A DNA stretch of 64,000 bases from Smittia aterrima (Eukaryota; Arthropoda; Insecta; Diptera; Chironomidae): contig CP093829.1 in the NCBI GenBank assembly GCA_033063855.1, positions 17,143,537-17,207,536 of the forward strand. The letters are read 5' to 3'. Numbering within the stretch: position 1 is the stretch's first letter; each line of letters starts with the position of its first letter. The notes beneath the pieces are model-generated. The model ran no database searches. It was given only the letters and a program-made list of their open reading frames with translations, and was not told where the DNA came from. A program made the position numbers and the translations under genes. This document shows, piece by piece, positions 35,095-45,700 of the stretch.

Positions 35095-36246
35095 TTTCAA
35101 ATTTTAATTTTTGTGACTTTTATAACATGTGCTAACTCGATTTCGATAAACTGCACTTGTGGGATTGGTTCGTATGCAGAAATAGTGAAAGAGCCAACAT
35201 ATTCTTGTTCGGCAATCGATTTAAAGACTTCAAGCGAAGATGAAGTTGTCTCTGACGTAATTCGACAGCACGATACAAACAAAACTAATTTCGATGTCAA
35301 GCTGTTGAAGATCATCGATCAATGCTTAACAGAATTGCCAGAAAAGCTCGATTTGTTCTTTTCGAACGTTGACGGCCTTGAAGTTATGAACTCAGGGTTG
35401 AAGACTATCAAGAAAGAAAAGTTTTCTGCTTACAAAAGCTTAAAATATTTAAATCTGATGAAGAATAAAATTGAAGTTCTTTCTGACGGAGTCTTCAGCA
35501 ACAGTCCAACACTCCAATACATTCTGATGAACGGGAATAGACTCAAAGTGATTGGCTCGTCAGTTTTCGATCCGATAACTCATTTGAAGTATGTTGACTT
35601 CCGTCGAAACACTTGCTTGTGTAAAAAAGCTGAAACCAAAGACGATTTCGCTGCTCTCAAGAAAATTATTTCAAAGAAATGTCCTCCGACGATTGAAGTT
35701 TATTGTACTTACGGAGATCAAGATTTTGTCGTTGGATGTCATTTTACTTGCGAGGTGAGATTCTGGATAATTATCATCGATTACATGGCAATTAGCAGTT
35801 TTGAAGGTCGCATGCCTGGAGGATCAAAGAACGTCAACGTGAGAGCTCTTCGAGTCTCAGATATGACGACGAAATATTTCCCGATTCATCTTTGCAAACA
35901 CTTTCCGAAACTTTTAGCAATAGAAATTGTTGGAGGAAAGATGGCGAGGCTTGAGAAGAGAGACATGAAGCAGTTCCGACATTTGCGAGTTCTTTGGCTG
36001 CCAAGGAATAACATTGAGAGACTTTCGAATGATGTTTTCGAGGGAAATCCGAAGCTTGAGAAAATCAGTTTTTGGGGAAATCGTTTAAAGTTTATTGAAA
36101 GTGAAATCTTAAGTCCTTTGCCTTTACTGAAGTTCGCAAGTTTTCAGCTGAACCAATGCATCGATCAACAAGCATGGAAAGATTGTTTTACCTCCTTGGA
36201 ACAAAAATTCGCTCAAAACTGTTCGTCGCCTCAGAAAACTGATTGA
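35092..36246 (+). CDS. secreted leucine-rich repeat protein with two LRR blocks
   Basis: Single exon, 384 residues from the ATG at 35092; a longer in-frame start would be a TTG and would precede the predicted transcription start. The signal peptide MFQILIFVTFITCANS is followed by an N-terminal cysteine cap (INCTCGIGSY). Then come about four LRRs (YLNLMKNKIEVLSDGVF, YILMNGNRLKVIGSSVF) and a C-terminal cysteine cap (CLCKK...KKCPP) near residue 190. A second, diverged cap-plus-LRR block follows (LWLPRNNIERLSNDVF, ISFWGNRLKFIESEIL), ending in Cys-containing QLNQCIDQ. The protein therefore looks like an internal duplication. Such extracellular LRR proteins in flies serve in immunity or cell contact; no partner is shown. 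AATAAA is at 36295-36300. The next gene's TATA box lies just 31 nt further on. Confidence 0.85.
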   Translation: MFQILIFVTFITCANSISINCTCGIGSYAEIVKEPTYSCSAIDLKTSSEDEVVSDVIRQHDTNKTNFDVKLLKIIDQCLTELPEKLDLFFSNVDGLEVMNSGLKTIKKEKFSAYKSLKYLNLMKNKIEVLSDGVFSNSPTLQYILMNGNRLKVIGSSVFDPITHLKYVDFRRNTCLCKKAETKDDFAALKKIISKKCPPTIEVYCTYGDQDFVVGCHFTCEVRFWIIIIDYMAISSFEGRMPGGSKNVNVRALRVSDMTTKYFPIHLCKHFPKLLAIEIVGGKMARLEKRDMKQFRHLRVLWLPRNNIERLSNDVFEGNPKLEKISFWGNRLKFIESEILSPLPLLKFASFQLNQCIDQQAWKDCFTSLEQKFAQNCSSPQKTD

Positions 36247-36330
36247 AAAGTCTAATGTTCTCGAAAAATCCTATAAGAATAATTTTTTTAGGAAAATAAA
36301 ATTCGATTACCGATTTTAGATCTAATCAGG

Positions 36331-36367
36331 TATAAAAGCTAGTAATTTTCTATTGAGAGCATCAGTT
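36331..36367 (+). promoter_or_regulatory. TATA box + initiator of the LRR-BTB gene
   Basis: TATAAAAG at 36331-36338 and the initiator TCAGTT at 36362-36367 (start A 36364) are 33 nt apart, close to the classical TATA/Inr spacing. The predicted 5' UTR is 94 nt and contains no ATG in frame before 36458. This fixes the N terminus of the encoded protein. Confidence 0.7.
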
Positions 36368-36457
36368 TCAAAGTTTTTTTTTAAGGATAACAACACCAGC
36401 TCTCTTAAGCTCTTAACATTTATTCTAAAATATTTATTTCAACAAAAATTTACTATA

Positions 36458-37573
36458 ATGGATCTAGAGTGCAAGTTTTCAGAAAACAAAGGAGTCGTCC
36501 CATTATATGCGAGCACCGTCTGTAAAGTGCTTCGTAAAAGTGTTTCGCCGTATTCTAAAATTAGTTCTTTCAAAGGAAGTCACTTGAAAGATAAGTCGAA
36601 CAATGACGTTAAATTACTAGTCATGTCAAGGGTACCGCTGCTGACTTTTCCAAGAAACATTACAAAATTCTATCAAAACTTAAAGCACCTCATCATAAAC
36701 GATTGCAGTTTGAACAAGATTTCGGGTCGCGATCTTAAAGGTCTCGAAAATTTAACTTCTTTGACGTTTGTGAGAACTGCTTTGGTTTCGCTGCCAGATG
36801 ATTTGCTTGTTCATACGCCAAATCTTAAAGCCTTGAAATTCATTGCAAATAAAATTGAATTCTTAAGCTCAAAGATGTTTGAACCTCTCAAGAAAAGTCA
36901 TCTGTCCGAAGTAGATTTCTCTGGAAATGTGACGATCAATGCTTACTTCGACCTTTTCGGTAACGGGGAAGCTATGAGGGCAAAACCAAATCTGATCATC
37001 GGCCCAGCACATCGTGTTAAATTTTTAGACGATTTAATGCTAATCATTGATACTAATTGTAAAGATCCATCCAGAGATGAGGAAACGAGATTCAAAAATC
37101 TTTGTTACTTTGAGCTGCTGGCAAATGATAACAAATGGTTTGACTTTGTCATCGTCTTAGGCTCGAGGGTATTCAAAGTTCATAGATCTGTTTTAGCCTA
37201 CAACAGTCCAGTTTTCAAGGCAATGTTTGACAATGATTTCATTGAATCATCAAGAAGGGAACTAGTCCTGGATAGTTCAGAAAATTGGAGCGAGGAAGCG
37301 TTTGAGGAATTTATCTGTTGCCTTTATTCACAAGAAGCGCCACAGCCCCGCAATGCAGTTGAAATCTACCGACTAGCAAGAAAATACAAAGTCATTTCAG
37401 TAGAAATGGAGTGCGAAGAAGTTATAATTGACAACATCGACGAGGAAAATGCAATCTTCATGGTCAAGTTTGCAAGTTTCTATCAATGCGATGAAATCAC
37501 TTTTGCGGCATATCATGCGATCATAAACAGCTTGAGCGATGATGTTATTAGATATATCGCTTCGGAACCTTAA
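36458..37573 (+). CDS. LRR-BTB/POZ fusion protein without signal peptide
   Basis: Single exon, 371 residues. Residues 1-215 resemble the mature part of the neighbouring secreted LRR protein: a cap-like start (MDLECKFSENKG), then LRRs (LKHLIINDCSLNKISGRDL, LTSLTFVRTALVSLPDDLL, LKALKFIANKIEFLSSKMF). Residues about 225-325 are a BTB/POZ domain (WFDFVIVLGSRVFKVHRSVL, YNSPVFKAMFDNDF, then AFEEFICCLYSQ), followed by a short helical BACK-like end. BTB proteins dimerise and often serve as cullin-3 adaptors; here the LRRs could provide substrate binding. That role is inference. The TATA/initiator pair puts the start downstream of any hydrophobic leader, so the product should be cytosolic. AATAAA is at 37597-37602, before the convergent receptor gene ends. 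Confidence 0.85.
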   Translation: MDLECKFSENKGVVPLYASTVCKVLRKSVSPYSKISSFKGSHLKDKSNNDVKLLVMSRVPLLTFPRNITKFYQNLKHLIINDCSLNKISGRDLKGLENLTSLTFVRTALVSLPDDLLVHTPNLKALKFIANKIEFLSSKMFEPLKKSHLSEVDFSGNVTINAYFDLFGNGEAMRAKPNLIIGPAHRVKFLDDLMLIIDTNCKDPSRDEETRFKNLCYFELLANDNKWFDFVIVLGSRVFKVHRSVLAYNSPVFKAMFDNDFIESSRRELVLDSSENWSEEAFEEFICCLYSQEAPQPRNAVEIYRLARKYKVISVEMECEEVIIDNIDEENAIFMVKFASFYQCDEITFAAYHAIINSLSDDVIRYIASEP

Positions 37574-37645
37574 CAAATAACATGATTAGACTTAAAAATA
37601 AAAAGGATTTTAATTTACATTTCCATCAAAAATATTAAAATTTCT

Positions 37646-38752
37646 CTAAGAGATGTAAAATTGAAAGAAAATTGTCGTGTAAAGTGTAATCTCTGCGATA
37701 ATCTGAAATAAATATTTTTTAACAAATACAAATGACTTTAATAATTTTAAAAGCTTTCAACTCACTCTAATCATTGCTGCATTATTGAGTCTGCCGACGC
37801 CTTTAGCACTAAAAATGAATTTCTGATGAAGGATCTGAAGTGCAAAGCTTTCGATGATTTCATGTTTTTCCTTGAAGTTTGGCTTTAAGATCTTTGATGC
37901 AATCGATGAACAGATGCGAGTGCTTCTGTCGCAAGTAGTGTTCAGCAGAAACACTTGAACTGCTATTGAAACCAATACGTAAACTGGATCGTAGTTCAGT
38001 TCGTTATTCGCGATGTCAATGGTTAGGTTGTGGAATGAGAATAATGCTCCCATAACGATCATGGGACTTGTGATCAGCAAGCCCCAACCAAAGATTTCAT
38101 TGATTGCATTACACATTCGCCAGCAAAGCGTAAAAGTCTTCGTCAATATAACAATTTCGTTAATAGAAACTTCTTCGTTTGATAATTTCGCTTTGATTTG
38201 ATTTAGACAAAAGTTGAGAACGTCGACGTAGAAAATGAATTTGATGATAAATAATCGAATTATTAATGAAATAAACATAAATAAAAACCCCGCTAAGGGA
38301 TTCTCAGTATTTTGTGCAAAAGATAACATGACAAGAGAATTTAAAACAGCAAACACACAAAGCTCTAAAACTATTTTAATCCAACATCGTCTAGCGAAAT
38401 GACTTTCACTCGAATTAATTTCAAGTTTAGCCTCGAAAATGTTCTCAGTGAACTCAAACATTTCCCAGAACTTTTGCTCATTTTTCCTAAAGAAGAGTGA
38501 TGACAACATAATCACGATCACGTTCGTCGTCACGAAATACAATGTGAAAATAGACAAAAATGTAATTTCTCCAGCTCGTCTGAAAGGTCTACCGAAAAAG
38601 ATCATGAATGCCAATGCCGTCACAAGTATAACTACAGCTAACGACCAAAACGATATCAAAATGTTGAAAAATCTTGATTTTCTATCGAAGACTTTAATAG
38701 AAAGTCCCATGAAGTAAAAAACGTTCAAACAACTTTTCAATTTCAACTTCAT
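37646..38752 (-). CDS. gustatory receptor (insect chemoreceptor family)
   Basis: Two exons, 38752-37766 and 37702-37646, with a 63-bp phase-0 intron, give 347 residues. About seven hydrophobic segments are visible (for example VILVTALAFMIFF, LYFVTTNVIVIMLSSLFF, LLITSPMIVMGALF). The last exon encodes only 18 residues, IIAEITLYTTIFFQFYIS, which hold the family signature TY-hydrophobic-QF in the form TLYTTIFFQF. Just before it, GVGRLNNAAMIR ends the large exon. Insect gustatory receptors are ligand-gated cation channels in chemosensory neurons with an inverted 7-TM topology. The ligand is unknown. The protein is slightly short for the family (about 370-400). A TCAGTT at minus 38780-38775 lies 26 nt before the ATG but could also be part of a splice acceptor. 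An ATTAAA follows on the minus strand at 37614-37609. Confidence 0.85.
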
Positions 38753-39728
38753 TCTGCAACGTTTGACTTTAATCAACTGAAAAATCCTACAACTGAATAG
38801 CAAAAGCTTTGCACTCTAAGTAAATTGTTTTTTAATGATTGCAATTTTGATAAAATAATTGAAAACAAAAGTTTTAGTCTAGTCGACAGTCGATGAAAAT
38901 ATTAATGACTTTACCAATAATTGCTAAATAAGTAATGGAACAGATATAAGTTAAATTCTTGATTACTTTTTTGCGGAAGGTCTGATTGTATCTTCAACAT
39001 CAAATTTTACCTGAAAGTTTCAATTGAAACGAAATGAGATTTCATTGTTAATAAAGAAATTTTTATTTGACAAAAATTGAAGATTTTAAATTTACAAAAA
39101 TTATGTTTCTGCGTAATCACGTTAATTTTTCTTTCTCGTCCATGCTTCTTAATTAATTGTATAAATCATCTCGTTTAAAAATATTTGTTTAATTGCGTAA
39201 GTAGAACCTTCATTTATTAAGTAAAATCAATTTACAAAATTAATTTATGGAGAAACACGAAAGAAATTATTCATACTTTTGGTTAATTACTTTTTTGGGT
39301 CTCAACGTTCGATTATTGTTTGTTGATGATTAAGTTGCGAGCGAAAAAAAATAAAAATTTTAGTAAAAAATTCTCTATAATTAAGTTTGACGTTAAGTTT
39401 CGTAGTAAAAGTGCGAAAATCCTGTAAAATGTTTATTTCGTTAACGTTCAAATGGCACAAAACTTGTTGGCAAAAATGTTTTCATTTCGTTAAATATCGT
39501 CCAGAGACGACTCGCGTCCCGGAAGAGAGCCGCGAAAAAATTAGGCACATCGTGTGAGTTCTCTTATCAGCAACTCTGTGTAATTAAAATTTTGTTTCTG
39601 TATTTTTTTTAAAGGCCACAAATTGAATTTGCAATTGTAAAATTAGAGTTTCGGGCACATTGTGTTTGTTTAAGTGAAATTTGAAAAAGTTTTCTTAAAA
39701 GTTTCATCGGAAAGTTTAATTAGGCTTG
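38753..39728. other. spacer: receptor 5' region and talin 3' region
   Basis: AT-rich, no gene supported. A minus-strand ATTAAA (39720-39715) just past the talin stop codon may end the talin transcript. Confidence 0.55.
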
Positions 39729-42700
39729 TTACTTAAGCTGGTAGCTTCGGTTCTGTGACGTCACTTGACGACTCTCCTTCATCTCTGTTTTCTGGAAGAT
39801 TTTCTGGTGCGAAGATTGTGAAGAGCTGGTAGAGTGAAGCGTTGATTGGCCGTTAGTTCCGTTTGTCTGATTGTTGCTGAGAGCTAAACGTTGGAAGTCC
39901 TGGCTTAGCTCGGCAGGGATTGGTTTGCCGTCTGTTGTTTGGAAGGTTCTCGTTTCATATCTGAAAGTTATGAAATTTTGTTAAGTTGATTTTCAAAGAT
40001 AGAAGCTCATTTGACTTACCTTGTCGTATATCCTTCATAGTTTTGTTTAGGATCTGCAGGGCTACCAGTAGTTGTTGTCGTTGTTCTGAAAGAGCTTAGC
40101 TCGGAGGGTCCACCAGTTTGTTTCGTAGTCGTTCTAAACGTGCTTAGATTGTTGACATCAGCTGGTCCACTTGTGGTCGTCGTGGTTGTTTTCTTGAATA
40201 AACTCACGTTGTTAACATCTACTGGTTCATAGCCGCTTGTTGTGTTGGTTGTTGATTTGAACGTGCTCACGTTATTTGTCGGCGAGTTCTTTCCAAATGT
40301 CTTTTCATGCAAGTCCTGTACGCATTGCTCAAGCTTTGATTTGTCAAATCGTGAATTTAAATTTGGATTTGTGATGACTGTCGTTTCATAAATTCTGTTA
40401 TTCATTGGCGATAATGGCATAGGAGGTTGAGGTGATGGCGTTCCAGATGACAAGATTGACGAGTTGTAAGGTTTAGGAGTTGCGTTTGCTGTCAGCAAAT
40501 TTGATCGCTTTTGTTCATAATGAGTCGAAGACGATTGATTTTGGAAGCTTCCTGGTAATGGCGACGTTCCGTTTCCTGATCGATTCATGTGTGTTGGAGA
40601 TGGCGATGCAAATCCAGGACCGTATCCCGAAGCGCTTGTGTTTCCACCCTCGAAGTCACTGTCGTCGGTTACGTAACCAGCGGCAGTCTTCTGTCGGTAC
40701 TTTGCATGTCTAATTGCTGTAAGTTTATTACGGGCTTCTTCAAGTTGACGTTCCATCTTCAAAACTTCCGATCGTGCATTGATTTCTTGAGCCATTCCGT
40801 CGACCATGTTTCTGTTAAGTCGAAGCGTATGCTCTTCTTCACCTTCAATAGCTTGTTGAGCAGCTCGCACTAAATTGTCTGTAGATTTGATAACAGCATT
40901 ACCAGCAGCTTGGAGTCGTCGACCTGATTCAGAGTTTGGATCTGATTTGACTTTGCATGCGATAAGAAGTTGAGCTGTTGAACTAGCGACTTGCTTCGCT
41001 GAAGAAATCAACATTTCTTCGGTTCCAACACCTTGAACAAGATTCTGAGCTGCTTCAACGAGACTGTGTGTAGCAGCAGCAACAAGACGAGCAGCTGAAA
41101 TCAATCCTTCTGACCACTGACCGTCATCAGATGACATCAATGGACGCTTCTGTACTCTTCCTGTGTCGATGAGTTCACGTTGAGCAGCATTTGCCGATCG
41201 AATAAGAGCTGACGAAGCAGCCATGATTGCCTTAGCTGCTTCAAGAATCATCTCATCAAAGTTCATGTTCTCATCTGCTTGCTGTTAAAGAAAGAACAAA
41301 ACAAAAATGTTAGTTTAATGAAACTGTTTCCTTAAATAAGTTTTCTTAATCCTTAAACATTTCACCATTTACAAATTTCCATTCCACCAAAATGTTAAGA
41401 TGAACCAGTAACGCACCGCGTTAATAATATGTTTGATTCCTGGGTGAAATTCATGAAGACATGAGTAATGTAACAACCAAGAATATCAAACATATCTCAA
41501 CGAAGTCGTCAAGACGATGGGAAGAAGGTCAATCATCATCATGCATGATGATCGGGAGTTCGTTTTAGTTTAGATTTTCGAGCCTTTAATTATTTGTTAG
41601 TCACTTTATCACTAATTTAAGTTTCTGCCATCACCAGAGAAAGATGAATAGAAATAATAATTGGGAATGTACAAACCTTAATATCTGGTTGTCTTCTTGG
41701 TCTCAAGCTCGCAAGTTTTTTAGCGGCAGCGTCGATCGAAGCGGCAGCTCCAAGCAATTCATTTTCAGCGATAACTGTTGGATCTTCTGGATCAACCCAA
41801 TCGGATCCTTTAAGAAGCTGAGCCATGCCGACGAGATCTGTAACACATTTGGCAACTCGTCTTGATAGTTGCATTCGTTCATCAGCTGTGCATCCACGAA
41901 GAACGCTTTCAAGGAGATCACGATAAGCGGTAGCAACTGCTGATCCTGCATCAAGTGTTCGTTGTCTCAAATCAGCATTTTCAGCGCAATTCCAAGCGAC
42001 AGACTTGCAGACAATCAACATTTCTGATATTGCACGACGTCCAATGTTGGCAGCGGCAGTGATGTCAGCTTGTGAGTTACTTGCTCCAGCTGAAACAGCC
42101 TTAGCAGTAGCGACTGTAACATTCTTTGTGACTCTGATCAAATCCTCTGGAGTTGCTGGGATAATCGAGCTTCGGTTTGTGTCTGAATATTGAAGTGATC
42201 GGATTTCTTGAGAAATTGCTTCGATCGTTGCCTCCATCGCTCTCGTTCCTCGTGTGTGTTCATCTTCAACAGCCTTGACTGTCTTCAACAACGAAGTTAC
42301 GTTCATAACCATGACCTGGGAAAAAGAGAACAATAAAGTTATTTAATCTGATTTAAAAAGATTTTTCTTTAATGCATGAAACAAACAAAAAAAAATGGAA
42401 CATAAAAATTTTAAAAATTTAATTTTTCTTTTCAAACGAAAGTAAAATGTGAGAGAAAATGTTAATGTGCATGAATTGTTATTGCGCAAAGTGTTGACGT
42501 CAGTAGTTCTGATATCGCGACTCTCAATAATTTTTATGTCCCATTTTTCCAAAAAGCGCTTAAAGAAATTTCGAAAACTTTACCTAAAGATTCAAATTTC
42601 GAGAGTTTTGATGCAATTGAGTTTTTGTTTTTTATATATTTCGTTTTGTCGGATTTCGGATAATGGCACTTAACTACTCATCTACTGTCATGGAAAACAC

Positions 42701-45700
42701 AAAAGTCATTCTAATTTGATATGAAAACGTAAACAGATATTTTTCAAGTCGCTCATTCTTCACGATTTTCATCGATTTTGGTAATCGCATCGACAATGGG
42801 CGTCGATATCAAGCGAATCAACTCTTCTTCGTAATCCGATCGGAAATGATCATTGCTACTGTCGTCACCATCGACCTTTTCGATTCGTTGTGCGGTTTCG
42901 ATTATTCGGGAGAGAAATGAAAAGTTAAAACGGAAAAGAATTTTGATATGATCGATGCTGAGAAAGATTCTCGTCTCGTCTTTCATTGTGGCTTTAGTTA
43001 AATAATTTACGACAACAATGTTTCGCCAAAAACAAATTTCAAAAGTAGCACAAAGTACAACATCAACTCAAAATGAGCGTCTAAAGCTAACATTCAATTT
43101 CAACATCCGTGATACTTGAAGGAGAATTCTAACAAAGCTGTGCTTTCTCTCTAATAATCTGCAAAATGGGAGGAAGAAAATCTTAATAACGTTTCATCTC
43201 AACAAAAGGTTTCTATGTACAGAAGTTAACTAACTCTCATCCATCAAGTATCCAAGGAAGAAGACAAACTTATCGTTTGCAGCGATAGAAACTACAAGAT
43301 TGTTTCTCTTCACCAAAAAAAATTATAAAATCAAAATCAAATAATCGTGCAACTTGTCGATTCGAATGGCTTCACAAAATAATTTTCTCTTAACTTTCGA
43401 CCAAAAATTTTCATTCGAATCTCGTAAAGTTTTTTTCTCTCAAAAATAAAATAAAATGTTTACATAGTTTTCACATCTAGAATGCATCAATTGTGTTAGA
43501 TTTTCGTTAAATGCCATTTCCATCAACAAAAATAAAAGGTCGAGGAGGTTATGCAATCGTAAAGTTCAACGACACGAGGTTAAATTGTTAATGCTCTGAC
43601 TCTTCAACAACAGCAAACAAGGATCTGTGTCATTTCGATTTTATGTCGGGATAGGTCGTCTCGCAGTTTTAATTGCTTTTTTTAATCGCTTGTTACATTG
43701 AGAGTAGCAAACAAGTTGTGGAAGAGTTTGACAGTTGCGTGAGCTTTTACGATTTGGAAAATAAAAAAAGCTTTTTAATTACGCAACTTGCAAACTCTCT
43801 CCCTTCAACGTCCAATCTAATCCCTTTCCGGTCAGGAGTTTTCACTGAGCGATCCTACTCGTAATATTCGCTCATGTGGAAATTAGAAAAGTCACATAAA
43901 AAATGAGCAATGACCCGACTTTTGGGTCGCAAGTATAAAAGGAGATCAAAGTGATTAAAACTTTGGTCATTTTGTTTTAAAGAAAAGCTCTGCGTTGGTT
44001 AGTTGCTTTGGAATGAATCAAAAAGCTGAAGTTAGATGTCAGAAGAACGAGAAGCGATAAATTGTTGGGATCTCTTGTTAATCGCAAGGCGAAAGTAAAA
44101 CGAAGCATTTGAATGTAATTGTGTGTAAGTTTGAAGAAAGGAAATTATTGGGAAACAGTCAACGAACCTTAGCGCTCTCCTTCAAGTCATTCATTGCCGG
44201 ATCGTGAATTGGCTTTCCTGAAGCAAGTTTTGTGCTGTTAATGAGATCGCCTAATGCTCCTGCAACGTCTTTCACTGCATTAAGAACCATAACTTGTGAA
44301 TCGGGTTGACCTGAGCCGAGGGAACTTGCACCAGACTTGACTGCTTCAGAGAGTTGAACTGTTAATAGAAAAAAATCGAATTAGTTTTTGAAATTTTCTT
44401 TTTTTAACAAAAGTTTCTTACCAATTGTTGAAACTGCATTTTGTGCAGCAGATGCAAGCTGATCTTGGGTTCCTGCAGCTCCAGCAACGAGAACTTTCGT
44501 GTCTTCGACCAAAGCTTTAGCCGTCTTCAAAATGTGTTCACGATGATCTCCAAATTGTCCATCGTTGTCAGCGTGAAGTGTTCCAGCTGCTGCGAACATA
44601 ATTGTCGTGTCCAAGTCTCCGATAATTGCAGCGACTGTGCTTGAAGCGTTGATGCAAGCTTGAGTTCCACGAGAACCAGCTTGAAGTGCAGCAAGGACTT
44701 GGGAAACTTTCTCGGATACATCACGAGCTCCCTTCGATGTTTCTTGGAGACTGCTTGCGTCATCCTTTCTAATTCCAGCTGTTGACTGAATCAGGTGAGT
44801 TACTGAACGTCCTAAATCTTGAACAGTGTTCTTGATACGGATTGAGACATCAGGAGATGTTGTCAAAGATGAAGCGCCAACGGAATCTTGAGCGAGTTGC
44901 GTGTAGTGTCTTGTCATCTCAACACAAAGTGGAGCGAGTTTTGATGGATCGTAAGGTGCTTTTGAATTGATTTCGTTTGCGTAACGAGCAATTTCCTTTG
45001 CAGACTGGACCATTCTAGTTTGATAATCAACGTAAGTCTCGCTAAGTGACGTTCCCAAGAATGATTGTCGCTTGTCAGTTATTCTCGAGATTGAACGAGA
45101 AATCTGTTCAATCAAACCTGTCACAACTCCGTTTTCAGTTGACAAGCGTTCAACGGTCGAGTTCAACTCTAAAATAGCTTCGCGTGTTGACTCAACGCAC
45201 TCGTCCAAATCAGGATGAAGATGAGCAGCTCGTGGATTGCCACCAGCTTCCTTCGCTACTTGAATCAGTTGAATAGAGCTTTCGATAATCGACTTAGCTT
45301 GGTCAATGAGGATCGTTTGCTGTCCGGAATGAATGGTGTGTGATGCAGCTCCGATAGTTCCAGTAGTCAGAGGAACGATATGTTGCGAAATTTGACTAAC
45401 GGCATGCCCCAAAGACTCTGCGTTCTTCTTTGCTGATGATTTAACTGGTTCGAGTTTATCAATCAATTCACTAGCAGCATTTAGCACATGACCAGTGTAA
45501 CCTTGCAAGTTATTTCCCTTCTTAGGTGGAAGACCTTCAATACCAACGGCCATTGCTGCAGAGTTGAGTTCTCGTGAGCAAGCATTCAAAGTTTCGATAG
45601 TTGATTCGCATTGAAGTTGACCAGGAGCTTTCTCACGAATGCTTGAAGCAAGTCTCTTGATTGATTCAGAAACTGATTTGCTGTGAATCGCAAGCTGTTG

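Noticed and set aside
35755..35798. Possible 41-44 bp intron within the secreted LRR gene
   Set aside because: A GTGAGA and nearby AGs exist, but removal would break the frame, whereas the unspliced frame stays open and carries the second LRR block.
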